A stretch of DNA of 64,000 nucleotides from contig CAYJWA010000001.1 in the NCBI GenBank assembly GCA_964373775.1, positions 1-64,000 of the forward strand, given 5' to 3'. A model generated the notes under the pieces. It was not told the DNA's origin. It did no database searches and was given only the letters and a program-made list of their open reading frames with translations. Of this stretch, positions 1-7,602 are shown one piece after another. The stretch is from UBA10002 sp964373775. GTDB taxonomy: Bacteria > Patescibacteriota > Minisyncoccia > Phycocordibacterales > UBA10002. Made by a program: the position numbers and the translations under genes. Every line of letters begins with the position of its first letter. Position 1 is the first letter of the stretch.

Positions 1-64
1 ACGATCCGCTTTCTTTTTGTCGAATTCCTCGTCCAAGAATGGCTAACAGTTCAATAGTTTGCAA
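1..64 (-). CDS. Unknown protein, 5' end only (runs off the left edge)
   Basis: A minus-strand reading frame opens with TTG at 64-62 and reads MQTIELLAILGRGIRQKESGS before leaving the window. A strong Shine-Dalgarno AAGGAGG lies at 77-71 on the minus strand, six bases from the TTG, which is the main reason to accept the start. Upstream there is a good promoter (116-144). The hydrophobic strand followed by Gly-Arg-Gly resembles the start of DUF218/YdcF-like proteins, but 21 residues are too few for a family call. It is divergent from the phosphatase gene at 171. Confidence 0.55.
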   Translation of the reverse strand, partial: MQTIELLAILGRGIRQKESGS

Positions 65-115
65 TCAGTACCTCCTTCTTTTATTTTGTGTTTTGTGCAG
101 TGAAATCCTGAAACT

Positions 116-144
116 ATCCTATATCATTTGATGGTTCTTGTCAA
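116..144 (-). promoter_or_regulatory. Sigma70-type promoter for the leftward gene
   Basis: On the minus strand TTGACA (144-139) is followed after 17 bases by TAGGAT (121-116). The predicted start lies about 45 bases before the Shine-Dalgarno of the gene ending at position 1. Confidence 0.55.
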
Positions 145-170
145 GGTTTTAGCGCGCGATAGGACAGTAT

Positions 171-716
171 ATGCTTGATGTAATGCAAGATAAAAAAAGG
201 AAAGCGGTTTTTTTTGACCGAGACGGAGTTATCCTCAAACCGATTGTGATGGATGGGAAGCCGCGGCCTCCGCACAGCATTGCGGAATATAAAGCGCTCA
301 GCGGCATTTTGCCTGGCGCAAAGGAGGCCGTGGAGAAGGTGAAGGCCGCCGGTTTTCTCGCGATTCTTGTTTCCAATCAGCCGGATATTGCTTACGGCGT
401 GATTTCAAAAACAGAATGGCAATGGATACAGGACCAGCTCAAAGATATTCCATTTGATGATGTTTTTATCTGCTTTCACAGGAGAGATGACAACTGCGAC
501 TGTATGAAGCCAGAACCTGGAAAGTTTTTTGAAGCCGCTAAGAAATGGAATCTAGATCTTACGCAGTCGTTTTTGGTTGGAGATACCAAAGACGATGTTG
601 GCGTGGCAAAAAACGCGGGGTGCAAAAGTATTCTCATTCGCCAACCATATAATGAAAAAGTGTCTGTCGATATAGCGATTGACGACATCAGTGAATTAAG
701 CCGGCTATTTCAGTAA
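171..716 (+). CDS. gmhB: HAD-family D-glycero-heptose bisphosphate phosphatase-like (GmhB)
   Basis: A HAD phosphatase of 181 residues, the usual length for GmhB. FFDRDGV near the N-terminus carries the nucleophile Asp16 and the acid/base Asp18; SNQ (68-70) is motif II; Lys113 in KPEPG is motif III; VGDTKDD (136-142) is motif IV. Cys101-x-His103 and Cys109-x-Cys111 form the zinc loop typical of GmhB, separating it from other HAD enzymes. GmhB removes the 7-phosphate from heptose 1,7-bisphosphate in the cytoplasm. hddA, hddC and gmhA lie at 34.9-37.3 kb, so all four steps to GDP-heptose are in the window. AGGA precedes the ATG by a few bases. Histidinol-phosphate phosphatase is the closest alternative. 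Confidence 0.8.
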   Translation: MLDVMQDKKRKAVFFDRDGVILKPIVMDGKPRPPHSIAEYKALSGILPGAKEAVEKVKAAGFLAILVSNQPDIAYGVISKTEWQWIQDQLKDIPFDDVFICFHRRDDNCDCMKPEPGKFFEAAKKWNLDLTQSFLVGDTKDDVGVAKNAGCKSILIRQPYNEKVSVDIAIDDISELSRLFQ

Positions 717-778
717 CACGCACGAAAAGACCGACTCGTGTTCTCTCGTGTCGGCCAAAAGCGCTTCGGTTGCGATGT

Positions 779-1678
779 CTAGACGCTCGGTGCAATATCC
801 AACATATGTCTCAGTGCGTCTGTAAGAATCATCTCCGCTGCGATGTGTCGTTTTTTGGCATACGCGAGCGATGCTTCGTTTCCCGCGGCGCAAAGCCGAA
901 TGTTTCCCAACGAGTCTTTGTAGAAGAACATCTTTCCACCTGCGCCACGGACGATCGGGATTCCGGGAAGATAATCCCAAGGCTTACGCGAACCTGTCGC
1001 TATATCCAGCGACCCTCTCCCGATTGCCACGAAATTGAGCGAGGATGAACCAAACATGCGAATTGCTCGTGCCGATCCTTTTGGAGGTATTAGATTTTCA
1101 GCGATTCGGAATCCATCCGAGAAATTTTCTTTCGCGGTGTCAAAAGCGTCCATTTCCGCGGATACGATGAAATCTCCCGATGCGGTTCTTGAAGAAGTGC
1201 GGCAGGGGATCAGTTTAGTGCCCTGTACGGTCCATGTTTGCCAGCGGTTTTTTATCAAACCTCCACATACAATGTCCAGAAGAAAGGCATCTCGCGCGCT
1301 TGTTGCGGTGAGCTGTCCGATAGCGGACAGAATTGGCTCCCCATTTCTCAAGTAGGCGACGGCACAACCAGTACCAGGGAGGTTGAAAAGAAATCCTCGT
1401 GTGCAGTCAATAGGATCTATCACCAAATCGTAGTCCTGTAAATTTACCGAAATCGGCGCCGTTTCCTCCACAAGGATCGAGATTTCTCCCAAGAGTTTGG
1501 TCGCCATTTTTACGAGAGCCCGGCCCACTTTGAGATCGGCCAGGGCGGTTTCAGTATGGCTTTTCTTGTCGGCAAGTCGCTGTGTTGATTTTTCCGAGCT
1601 CGCGCTGGTAATTTCTTGCAGTCCCGTTCTGACGAGAGCGATGAGCGCCTTTAGTATTGTTTCTTCTTTCATATGCAT
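779..1678 (-). CDS. Inositol monophosphatase family protein
   Basis: A lithium-sensitive-type phosphatase of the IMPase/CysQ/FBPase-I superfamily. From the ATG at 1678 it has 299 residues. Glu-Glu (71-72), DPIDCT (88-93) and, near residue 230, WDYLPG followed by GAGG give the three metal-binding motifs; the second motif has Cys where Gly is usual (DPIDGT). Such enzymes remove phosphate from inositol, 3'-phosphoadenosine phosphate or sugar phosphates; the substrate cannot be read from the sequence. The frame stays open upstream to 1933 but would run through the divergent gene at 1755, so the inner ATG (1678, or 1672) is preferred. It is the only leftward gene in the first module. Confidence 0.75.
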   Translation of the reverse strand: MHMKEETILKALIALVRTGLQEITSASSEKSTQRLADKKSHTETALADLKVGRALVKMATKLLGEISILVEETAPISVNLQDYDLVIDPIDCTRGFLFNLPGTGCAVAYLRNGEPILSAIGQLTATSARDAFLLDIVCGGLIKNRWQTWTVQGTKLIPCRTSSRTASGDFIVSAEMDAFDTAKENFSDGFRIAENLIPPKGSARAIRMFGSSSLNFVAIGRGSLDIATGSRKPWDYLPGIPIVRGAGGKMFFYKDSLGNIRLCAAGNEASLAYAKKRHIAAEMILTDALRHMLDIAPSV

Positions 1679-1719
1679 GTGCGTGATTTTGCGATTTGCG
1701 ATTGTTGTTTCTCTGCATT

Positions 1720-1728
1720 TGTTATATA
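1720..1728 (+). promoter_or_regulatory. Possible extended -10 promoter
   Basis: TGtTATATA in the short gap between the divergent IMPase and nucleotidyltransferase genes resembles an extended -10. No convincing -35 is seen, so the call is weak. Confidence 0.3.
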
Positions 1729-1754
1729 GTAAAGAAACCAAATAGTCAATTCGC

Positions 1755-2450
1755 ATGAAAGCCATTATTCTTGCCGCCGGAGAAGGAAAAAGAATGTTGC
1801 CGCTTACACTCTCGACTCCCAAACCCCTACTTATGATTGGGGGAAAGACGGTGCTGGACCATATCGTTGGAGGGTTTCCGAGCGAAATCACGGAAACGGT
1901 CATTGTGGTAAAGTATTGTGGAGAAAAAATCAAAGCGTATTGTGGTAATGTCTTTCATGGCAGACCCATCCGGTACGCGGAAGGGAGCGAAAAGGGGAAT
2001 GCCTTTAGTTTTCTTGCCGCGGCGCCGTATGTGAACAAAGACGAGCGGGTTATGATACTCTACGCGGATGAAATCCCGAGTGCCGAGAATATGCAAAAGT
2101 GCCTCGCGCATAAATATAGTTGGCTTTGCAAGGAAACCGCACGGCCAAAAGCGGCAGGGGTCGTGAAGTTACGAAGTGACGGGACGATTGAAGAAATTGT
2201 GGAGAAATCAGAGAATCCACCGTCCAACATTGCGGCTATCGGACTTATGGTGCTTCCAGGAGAAGTATTTAAGTACACGCCGATACAAAATGCAAATGGA
2301 GAGTATTATTTTTCGTCCATGGCGAATCAATTCTTGAGAAAAGGAAAGGTCTATGCGGTCGTAACTAAAGGGGGCTGTTCTTTGACGAAACCGGAGGATA
2401 TACCAAAGGTTGAGGCATTTCTCGCGAGCAGGAGTAACTCTCTGGTTTAA
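1755..2450 (+). CDS. Sugar-1-phosphate nucleotidyltransferase
   Basis: A 231-residue enzyme of the NTP_transferase family (glucose-1-phosphate thymidylyl-, uridylyl- and mannose/heptose-1-phosphate guanylyltransferases). The N-terminal AAGEGKRM, then T-P-K-P-L, is the nucleotide-binding loop and signature; YADEI near residue 95 gives the metal-binding Asp. It lacks the C-terminal beta-helix of GlmU or ManC. It would make an NDP-sugar in the cytoplasm; the base and sugar cannot be fixed. The divergent IMPase and the following transaldolase, SIS isomerase and glycosyltransferase suggest one sugar-phosphate module. Confidence 0.75.
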   Translation: MKAIILAAGEGKRMLPLTLSTPKPLLMIGGKTVLDHIVGGFPSEITETVIVVKYCGEKIKAYCGNVFHGRPIRYAEGSEKGNAFSFLAAAPYVNKDERVMILYADEIPSAENMQKCLAHKYSWLCKETARPKAAGVVKLRSDGTIEEIVEKSENPPSNIAAIGLMVLPGEVFKYTPIQNANGEYYFSSMANQFLRKGKVYAVVTKGGCSLTKPEDIPKVEAFLASRSNSLV

Positions 2451-2505
2451 GACGATATACCGCTCATTAAATGGCGTCTTTAAGTGTTATAGTGGGTGAA
2501 TCGCT

Positions 2506-3222
2506 ATGAAGAGCATCACAGATTTCAAAATAAAGATTTTTGCGGACGGGGCGGAGAAGACCGCGATGCTTGAACTCGCCCAAAAACCCTTCATCAGGGG
2601 TTTTACCACCAACCCGACGCTCATGCGAAAGGGTGGAGTAAACGATTACGCCGGGTTTGCGAAAGAGATTCTCGCGGCGATTTCGGACAGGCCGATTTCT
2701 TTTGAGGTGTTCTCGGATGAGTTTTCCGAGATGGAGCGGCAAGCAAAGATTATTGCTTCGTGGGGAGAGAATGTGTATGTAAAGATTCCAATTACGAATA
2801 CGAAAGGGGAGTCCTCACTTCCGCTCGTTAGCCGCTTGGTGGCGAAGGGTATTAAAGTAAATGTAACCGCGATTCTCGCGCTGTCGCAGGTGAAGGAGAC
2901 GGCAGAGGCGCTTTCGCCGAGGGTCGCGTCAGTCGTCTCGGTCTTTGCCGGACGAATTGCAGACACCGGACGCGACCCCGTTCCGATAATGAAGGAGGCG
3001 AAGAAGCTTCTTGCGAAAAATAAAAAAGCCGAGCTTCTATGGGCAAGTACGCGGGAGGTCCTCAATGTCGCGCAGGCAGAAGAAGCGGGATGCGATATCA
3101 TTACCGTGCCGAGCGATATCCTGAAAAAACTGGATAAATGGGGTTATGATTTGGAGAAACTCTCTCTTGATACGGTCAAGATGTTTTATAAAGACGGGCA
3201 AGTGGCGGGATATAAAATCTAA
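2506..3222 (+). CDS. Transaldolase / fructose-6-phosphate aldolase family protein
   Basis: A 238-residue class I aldolase. FADGA near residue 12 (DxA), TTNPTL (34-39) and YVKIP with the Schiff-base Lys93 identify the family; the short length fits the MipB/TalC group. Transaldolase moves dihydroxyacetone between sugar phosphates and sets the supply of sedoheptulose 7-phosphate, the substrate of phosphoheptose isomerase. It sits two genes after the GmhB-like phosphatase and just before an SIS isomerase, so a role feeding heptose or another ketose into glycan precursors is reasonable. ATG at 2506 has GGGTG shortly upstream. Activity as an F6P aldolase cannot be excluded. Confidence 0.8.
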   Translation: MKSITDFKIKIFADGAEKTAMLELAQKPFIRGFTTNPTLMRKGGVNDYAGFAKEILAAISDRPISFEVFSDEFSEMERQAKIIASWGENVYVKIPITNTKGESSLPLVSRLVAKGIKVNVTAILALSQVKETAEALSPRVASVVSVFAGRIADTGRDPVPIMKEAKKLLAKNKKAELLWASTREVLNVAQAEEAGCDIITVPSDILKKLDKWGYDLEKLSLDTVKMFYKDGQVAGYKI

Positions 3223-3370
3223 ATTAGCAAATTACAAGTCCCAAATCACAAACAAATTCGAAATCTAAATATACAAATTCAAAAAGAAACACTGTCTAGT
3301 TTAAGTTTATAATTTGAGTCATTTGGCATTGTTTGGAATTTGGTGCTTGTGATTTGTGATTTTCACGCTT
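3223..3370. repeat. Intergenic palindrome of degenerate CAAAT words
   Basis: The gap before the SIS gene is made of short words related to CAAAT/ACAAATC on the left (3223-3285) and their reverse complement (ATTTGTGATTT, GGAATTTGG) on the right (3310-3362), so the transcript could form a long imperfect hairpin. The right arm is nearly the reverse complement of the left arm of the element at 12643-12817, and TCATTTGGCATT recurs in the element at 57424. It ends against the start codon of the next gene. Confidence 0.7.
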
Positions 3371-3982
3371 ATGTATCTACCCTATATAGAACAATATCTC
3401 GCAGAGGCCAAGCAGATTATCGACGCGCTTGATCGCCCATCTATTGAACGGATGATAGAAGTCCTGAAGCAGGTTCGCGACGAACGTGGCAGGCTTTTCA
3501 TATTGGGCGTTGGCGGCGGCGCGGGGCACGCTAGTCACGCGGTGAATGATTTCAGGAAGATTGCGGGCGTAGAGGCATACACGCCTATGGATAACATCTC
3601 GGAATTCTCGGCGCGGGTAAATGACGACGGCTGGGAGAATGTACTAGCCGACTGGCTCAAAGGAAGCTTTCTATCCTCTAAAGACGCCATACTGGTATTT
3701 TCGGTGGGAGGAGGAAATGCTGAAAAGAATATCAGCGTCAATATTGTCGCGGGCGTGAAGTACGCGAAAAAAGTCGGAGCAAAAGTGCTTGGCGTGGTTG
3801 GTCGCGATGGAGGATACACAAAAAGCGTGGCGGACGCGTGCGTTTTGGTGCCGAATGTAAATCCGGAGACCGTCACCCCGCATACCGAGAGTTTTCAGGC
3901 GGTCATTTGGCACCTCGTTGTGAGCCACCCACTGTTCTTGAAGCAGAAAGGAAAGTGGGAATCGGTAGAGAAGACGAAATAA
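3371..3982 (+). CDS. SIS-domain sugar isomerase (phosphoheptose isomerase-like)
   Basis: A 203-residue single-SIS-domain protein. LGVGGGAGHASHAVNDFRK (roughly residues 47-65) is the phosphosugar-binding loop and helix, and FSVGGG near 117 is the second Ser/Gly loop. GmhA-type proteins interconvert sedoheptulose 7-phosphate and heptose 7-phosphate; a more typical gmhA is at 36700, so this is a paralog with possibly another phosphosugar. It lacks the QEAH(G)T catalytic stretch seen in the 36700 protein, although VTPHTESFQAVIWH occupies that place. ATG 3371 is preferred over the codon at 3356, which lies inside the repeat. It lies beside transaldolase. Confidence 0.65.
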   Translation: MYLPYIEQYLAEAKQIIDALDRPSIERMIEVLKQVRDERGRLFILGVGGGAGHASHAVNDFRKIAGVEAYTPMDNISEFSARVNDDGWENVLADWLKGSFLSSKDAILVFSVGGGNAEKNISVNIVAGVKYAKKVGAKVLGVVGRDGGYTKSVADACVLVPNVNPETVTPHTESFQAVIWHLVVSHPLFLKQKGKWESVEKTK

Positions 3983-4006
3983 TCGTTTTTGTCCATATAC
4001 GCGAGG

Positions 4007-4034
4007 TTGAGAAAACTTCGCCGCTATGTATAAT
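4007..4034 (+). promoter_or_regulatory. Promoter with consensus -10, likely leaderless transcript
   Basis: TTGAGA (4007-4012), 16 bases, TATAAT (4029-4034). The next ATG in frame is at 4044, only nine bases after the -10, so the mRNA would begin at or next to the start codon. Confidence 0.5.
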
Positions 4035-4043
4035 GCTTCTGTT

Positions 4044-4790
4044 ATGACAAGCGCGCGCAGCATCTCGGTCTTTGTGCCGGTCTATAATGAGCGGGGTAGC
4101 GTGCGGGCTATAGCCGAAGAGATTGACCGCTATCTGAAAGACAGATTCACGGACTATGAGATTCTTCTCGTTACGAGTGAACAAAGCACTGATGGGACGA
4201 ATGCGATCGCGCAAGACCTCGAACAAGAGATCGCGCATCTACGAGTGGTAAACCGCGGCAATGATGTAAGTTATGCCGGAGCGCTTCGCGCGGGCTTTAA
4301 AAGCGCGACGAAGGAACTTATCTTTTTCACCGACGGCGACCGCCAGTTTGACATCAAAGAGATCGATCTCTTACTGCCGCTCATAGAGCGCTACGACATG
4401 ATTACGGGATATAAAATCAAGCGGAATGACCCTCTGATGCGTATATGGATGTCGTGGCTCTACAATCTAACTATGCGCCTGTTTTTTGGCGTAACGCTCC
4501 GGGATGTAAATTGCGCGTTTAAGCTCTATCGCCGGTATGTCATAGACGCAGTTGATTTTCTTCCTAACCTTACGCAAGGAGTCATTCATGTTGAGGTGTA
4601 TCTTACCGCGCTTAAAAAAGGATATACTATTGCCGAGGTGGGAGTGCATCATTTTCATAGATTGACGGGATTTCCTGATTCTGAGATCGGTCCTCGCGGA
4701 AAGATTATCGCATTCGTGCGCCCGCGAATTATTCTAGAATCCTTAAAAGATACCTATGCGCTCTGGAAAAAAGTACACAGGGAAGATTAA
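4044..4790 (+). CDS. Family 2 glycosyltransferase (polyprenyl-phosphate sugar transferase-like)
   Basis: A GT-A fold transferase of 248 residues. SVFVPVYNERGSV opens the nucleotide-binding domain and FTDGDRQFD near residue 95 carries the metal-binding D-x-D equivalent. The layout fits the DPM1/dolichyl-phosphate mannosyltransferase-like group, which loads a sugar from an NDP donor onto a lipid or glycan. There is no clear C-terminal membrane segment, so it may be peripheral. The ATG at 4026 lies inside the predicted -10 box, so 4044 is taken. A low-complexity palindrome follows the gene. Confidence 0.75.
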   Translation: MTSARSISVFVPVYNERGSVRAIAEEIDRYLKDRFTDYEILLVTSEQSTDGTNAIAQDLEQEIAHLRVVNRGNDVSYAGALRAGFKSATKELIFFTDGDRQFDIKEIDLLLPLIERYDMITGYKIKRNDPLMRIWMSWLYNLTMRLFFGVTLRDVNCAFKLYRRYVIDAVDFLPNLTQGVIHVEVYLTALKKGYTIAEVGVHHFHRLTGFPDSEIGPRGKIIAFVRPRIILESLKDTYALWKKVHRED

Positions 4791-4955
4791 AGCACAAAAC
4801 ACAATACTCAAAAATCCAAACAAACATTTCAAAGCACAGTATCCAAAAGACCAAACAGAGAGCGGAGTAGTCGTAGACTGATGAGTTTGTGTTTTGAGAG
4901 TTTGCCGTTTTGTTTGGGTTCTGTGCGGTCTGTGTTTTGGTAAGTTTCCTTTTTT
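4791..4955. repeat. Intergenic palindrome of degenerate CAAAACA words
   Basis: Left half (4793-4858) is C/A-rich words such as CACAAAACACAATAC and CCAAACAAAC; right half (4880-4943) is their reverse complement, for example GTTTGTGTTTTGAG and TTTGTTTGGG. It has the same architecture as the elements at 3223, 10641, 12643, 47076 and 57424, and again stops just before a start codon. Confidence 0.65.
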
Positions 4956-5897
4956 ATGGTAATACACACTAAGAAAGTCTTGGTCACCGGAGGCGCCGGA
5001 TTTATAGGTTCGAATGTCGTACGGTATCTGTGTGATAACGGATACTGCGTGTTGGTGATTGATGATCTCTCTTCAGGTTTTCGCCGGCTGGTAGACAAAC
5101 GGGCGAGATTCTTCAAAGGTTCTATTGCCAACCAATCGCTTCTTTTGTGGATACTTCCCGGCATCACCGCTGTTTTTCATCTGGCAGCCACCTCAACCGT
5201 TACCTATTCAGTAAGTAACCCTCGGTTATACTTTGAGAATAATTTCATGAACGGAATACAGCTTCTTGAAGCCATGAGAAAGGCCGGCGTAAAAAAAATG
5301 GTGTATGCGTCCAGCGCCGCTTCATATAACGGTCTAAAGTGCACCTCCATTGCCGAAGATGACGCCGTAGGCCCGCTTACCCCCTACGGCGCCTCCAAGC
5401 TCGCGTTTGAGTGCGCCATGAGCGCGTACTGGCACTCCTTTAAGATAGAAGGAATCGCTTTGCGTTTTTTTAATGTCTACGGACCGAATGATGAGCAACC
5501 CAATAATTCGCGGGCTATCCCGATGTGGCTTGAAGCGGCGCTCTCGGGGGAAAAAGTCCCCTATCATTGGAAAGGAAAGCAGAAGCGCGATTATATCTTT
5601 GTTGAAGATGTGGCGCGCGCGATGGTGCTTGCCGCCGAAAAAGCCCGCGGTTTCAATGTGTATAATGTGGGAAGCGGGAAAGGGATATGGATGATAGATA
5701 TTTTGAAAAAAATAGAAGACATTCTCGGAGAAAAGCTCATTTTACAGGATATGGGTTCGCGACCGGGGGATCCGAAGTATGCCATTGCCAATATCAAGAA
5801 GATTCAGAAAGGACTTGGTTGGGAGCCGCGTATCGGTTTAGATGAAGGCTTGCGACGGACTATTGCCTATTTCAAGAAGCGATTTAAAAAGACATGA
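4956..5897 (+). CDS. NAD-dependent sugar epimerase/dehydratase (GalE-like extended SDR)
   Basis: A 313-residue extended short-chain dehydrogenase. VTGGAGFIGS near residue 10 is the NAD-binding G-x-x-G-x-x-G loop; ASSAASY near 115 gives the catalytic Ser; YGASK near 146 gives Tyr and Lys; RDYIFVEDVA near 210 is typical of UDP-glucose 4-epimerase relatives. Epimerases and 4,6-dehydratases share this frame, so UDP-Glc(NAc) 4-epimerase is the best guess, not proven. It works in the cytoplasm on an NDP-sugar. A methyltransferase gene follows after 24 bases, probably in the same transcript. Confidence 0.75.
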   Translation: MVIHTKKVLVTGGAGFIGSNVVRYLCDNGYCVLVIDDLSSGFRRLVDKRARFFKGSIANQSLLLWILPGITAVFHLAATSTVTYSVSNPRLYFENNFMNGIQLLEAMRKAGVKKMVYASSAASYNGLKCTSIAEDDAVGPLTPYGASKLAFECAMSAYWHSFKIEGIALRFFNVYGPNDEQPNNSRAIPMWLEAALSGEKVPYHWKGKQKRDYIFVEDVARAMVLAAEKARGFNVYNVGSGKGIWMIDILKKIEDILGEKLILQDMGSRPGDPKYAIANIKKIQKGLGWEPRIGLDEGLRRTIAYFKKRFKKT

Positions 5898-5921
5898 GTC
5901 CCATACTGGATCTCCATCATC

Positions 5922-6632
5922 ATGGTGCTTAGCCATATTTCAACATATCTAAAAAAGATAGTCCGGCGATGCGGGCTTATGCCCATGGTTACTGCCCTAA
6001 ACAATCTTCGCTGTCGTGTCATAAAAAAAATATGCCTCCTTACGGGGAGAAATCCTCTGGAGTATGTCTATACCGATTCTTTCTTCAGCATAGCTCGGCA
6101 CGAACATGTCTTGGGAAATACACCGAAGATAGTGGCTGATATTGTTTCTCATTTTTATAAACCGAAAAAGGTTGTTGATTTCGGTTGCGGGTGCGGTATA
6201 TATCTGCGCGAATTCGAGCGTCTGGGAGCCGAGGTGTTCGGCATTGATGGAAGTCCGGCCGCGGAAAGGAATCTCGCTATACCTCGGAAGAAATTCCGGC
6301 TCGCCGATCTTACTAAGAATATTTACTTACCGGAGCGTTACGACTGTGCCATTTGTTTTGAAGTTGCCGAGCATATACCCACCAGTGCTTCTGAAACTCT
6401 GGTAGATAACATAACTCGCGGAAGTAACCTCGTCGTTTTCAGCTCTGCTCATAAAGGGCAAGGCGGACACGATCATATCAATGAGCAAGACCCTGAATTC
6501 TGGGTTAGCGTTTTTCAAAAAAAAGGATTTGAGTTTCTCACAAAAGACACTCAAAGAATCAGGACGGCGCTTAGAGATGCCGGGGCCATATTTTGGCTCG
6601 TTGATAACATCGCGATATTCAGAAAGCGATAA
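5922..6632 (+). CDS. Class I SAM-dependent methyltransferase
   Basis: A 236-residue protein. VVDFGCGCGIYLREF (from about residue 82) is motif I for S-adenosylmethionine binding, with FGIDGSP as the acidic motif II region and CFEVAEHIP near 146 as motif III. The first 70 residues are basic and form no recognised domain. The target is unknown; position among sugar genes suggests methylation of a glycan or a sugar nucleotide. It ends 22 bases from a converging gene. Confidence 0.7.
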   Translation: MVLSHISTYLKKIVRRCGLMPMVTALNNLRCRVIKKICLLTGRNPLEYVYTDSFFSIARHEHVLGNTPKIVADIVSHFYKPKKVVDFGCGCGIYLREFERLGAEVFGIDGSPAAERNLAIPRKKFRLADLTKNIYLPERYDCAICFEVAEHIPTSASETLVDNITRGSNLVVFSSAHKGQGGHDHINEQDPEFWVSVFQKKGFEFLTKDTQRIRTALRDAGAIFWLVDNIAIFRKR

Positions 6633-6653
6633 ACGAGTTCACTGTTCCTGCCC

Positions 6654-7559
6654 TTACCGCCGCTTCTCGCCGATAAAATATATAAAAGCAGATACTTCTA
6701 TGGAACGGGGAAAGAGATTGAAAAGCAGGTCAAGGACTCGGAGCGGCGAGAGTATCACCATAAATAAATATGTTGCGAGGTTATAGACCGCTTCGGATAT
6801 AAGTGAAAACGGCAGAGCCAGAAAATACATTAAAAATGTAACGAGAGCTGACGCGGGTCCGCCAAGGACCCCCATTTTTATAAGCGTGAAGTCATAGAAC
6901 TTCTGCTGCAAACCCTCGTGTGTCAGTCGTATGTAGTCATTGGGCGAAGCGTGGAAAGGCATGATGAACGGGATGCTCACATAGACAAATCCTCCCGGCT
7001 TTACCACGCGGTACATCTCTCGTATGGCCTGTTCCGCGTCAGGCGTGTGTTCTATGGTGGATTCGGAGATGAGCATGTCAAGCGAATTGTCTTTGAACGG
7101 AAGCGCGGCGGCATCGGCAACGATGTCCACATTCTTAAACGGAAAGATATCGAGATTGATGACCGCGGGATGCACATTGGTGATGCCCGAGCCGACATTA
7201 ATGATGATTTTATCCTTCGCCCGTTCCCCGTAGAGTTGCTCAATGGCTTTTTTCGGCCTCTGCCCAAAGTAAGAAACACTTCCGATCGCATAGGTGAGAA
7301 AGACAAAAAAGGCGGGCCACTTTTTCACCAGCGATTTGAAGCGGTTCACGAATTGCTTCGCTTCCGCGTCGTATTTTCGTATGCTCTCATCCGCGTTCTT
7401 GGTGAAGTAGAGCACGGAGTCTCGAACAGGATATTCAATGAAGCATCCATCGCAGGTAAGTTTTTGCTCCCGAATCGAAAGCGAACTTCTCCTACAAGCA
7501 GGGCAGAGGAGGAGGGGAAGAAGTTTATCTATCAGTGTTTTCTTATCTTCTCTATACAT
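6654..7559 (-). CDS. Trm112-like zinc ribbon plus SAM methyltransferase
   Basis: A 301-residue protein in two parts. Residues 15-50 hold a zinc ribbon, CPAC then C-x2-C (C-D-G-C), followed by the YPVRDSVLYF strand seen in Trm112/YcaR domains. From about residue 115, INVGSGITNVHPAVINLDIF is a variant motif I of a Methyltransf_11 domain, with AAALPFKDNSLDMLISESTIEH as motifs II-III. C-terminal hydrophobic stretches (about 225-275) suggest membrane contact. Such proteins are frequent in glycan clusters, but the substrate is not known. It is divergent from the membrane protein at 7603 with a 43-bp gap that must hold both starts. Confidence 0.7.
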   Translation of the reverse strand: MYREDKKTLIDKLLPLLLCPACRRSSLSIREQKLTCDGCFIEYPVRDSVLYFTKNADESIRKYDAEAKQFVNRFKSLVKKWPAFFVFLTYAIGSVSYFGQRPKKAIEQLYGERAKDKIIINVGSGITNVHPAVINLDIFPFKNVDIVADAAALPFKDNSLDMLISESTIEHTPDAEQAIREMYRVVKPGGFVYVSIPFIMPFHASPNDYIRLTHEGLQQKFYDFTLIKMGVLGGPASALVTFLMYFLALPFSLISEAVYNLATYLFMVILSPLRVLDLLFNLFPRSIEVSAFIYFIGEKRR

Positions 7560-7602
7560 GTTTCATATATACGGGTATCATAGTAAGCTATACTATAAAA
7601 AT

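Noticed and set aside
7438..7602. N-terminal extension of the membrane protein at 7603
   Set aside because: It overlaps the divergent methyltransferase gene and is not membrane-like; the ATG at 7603 fits the paralogs.
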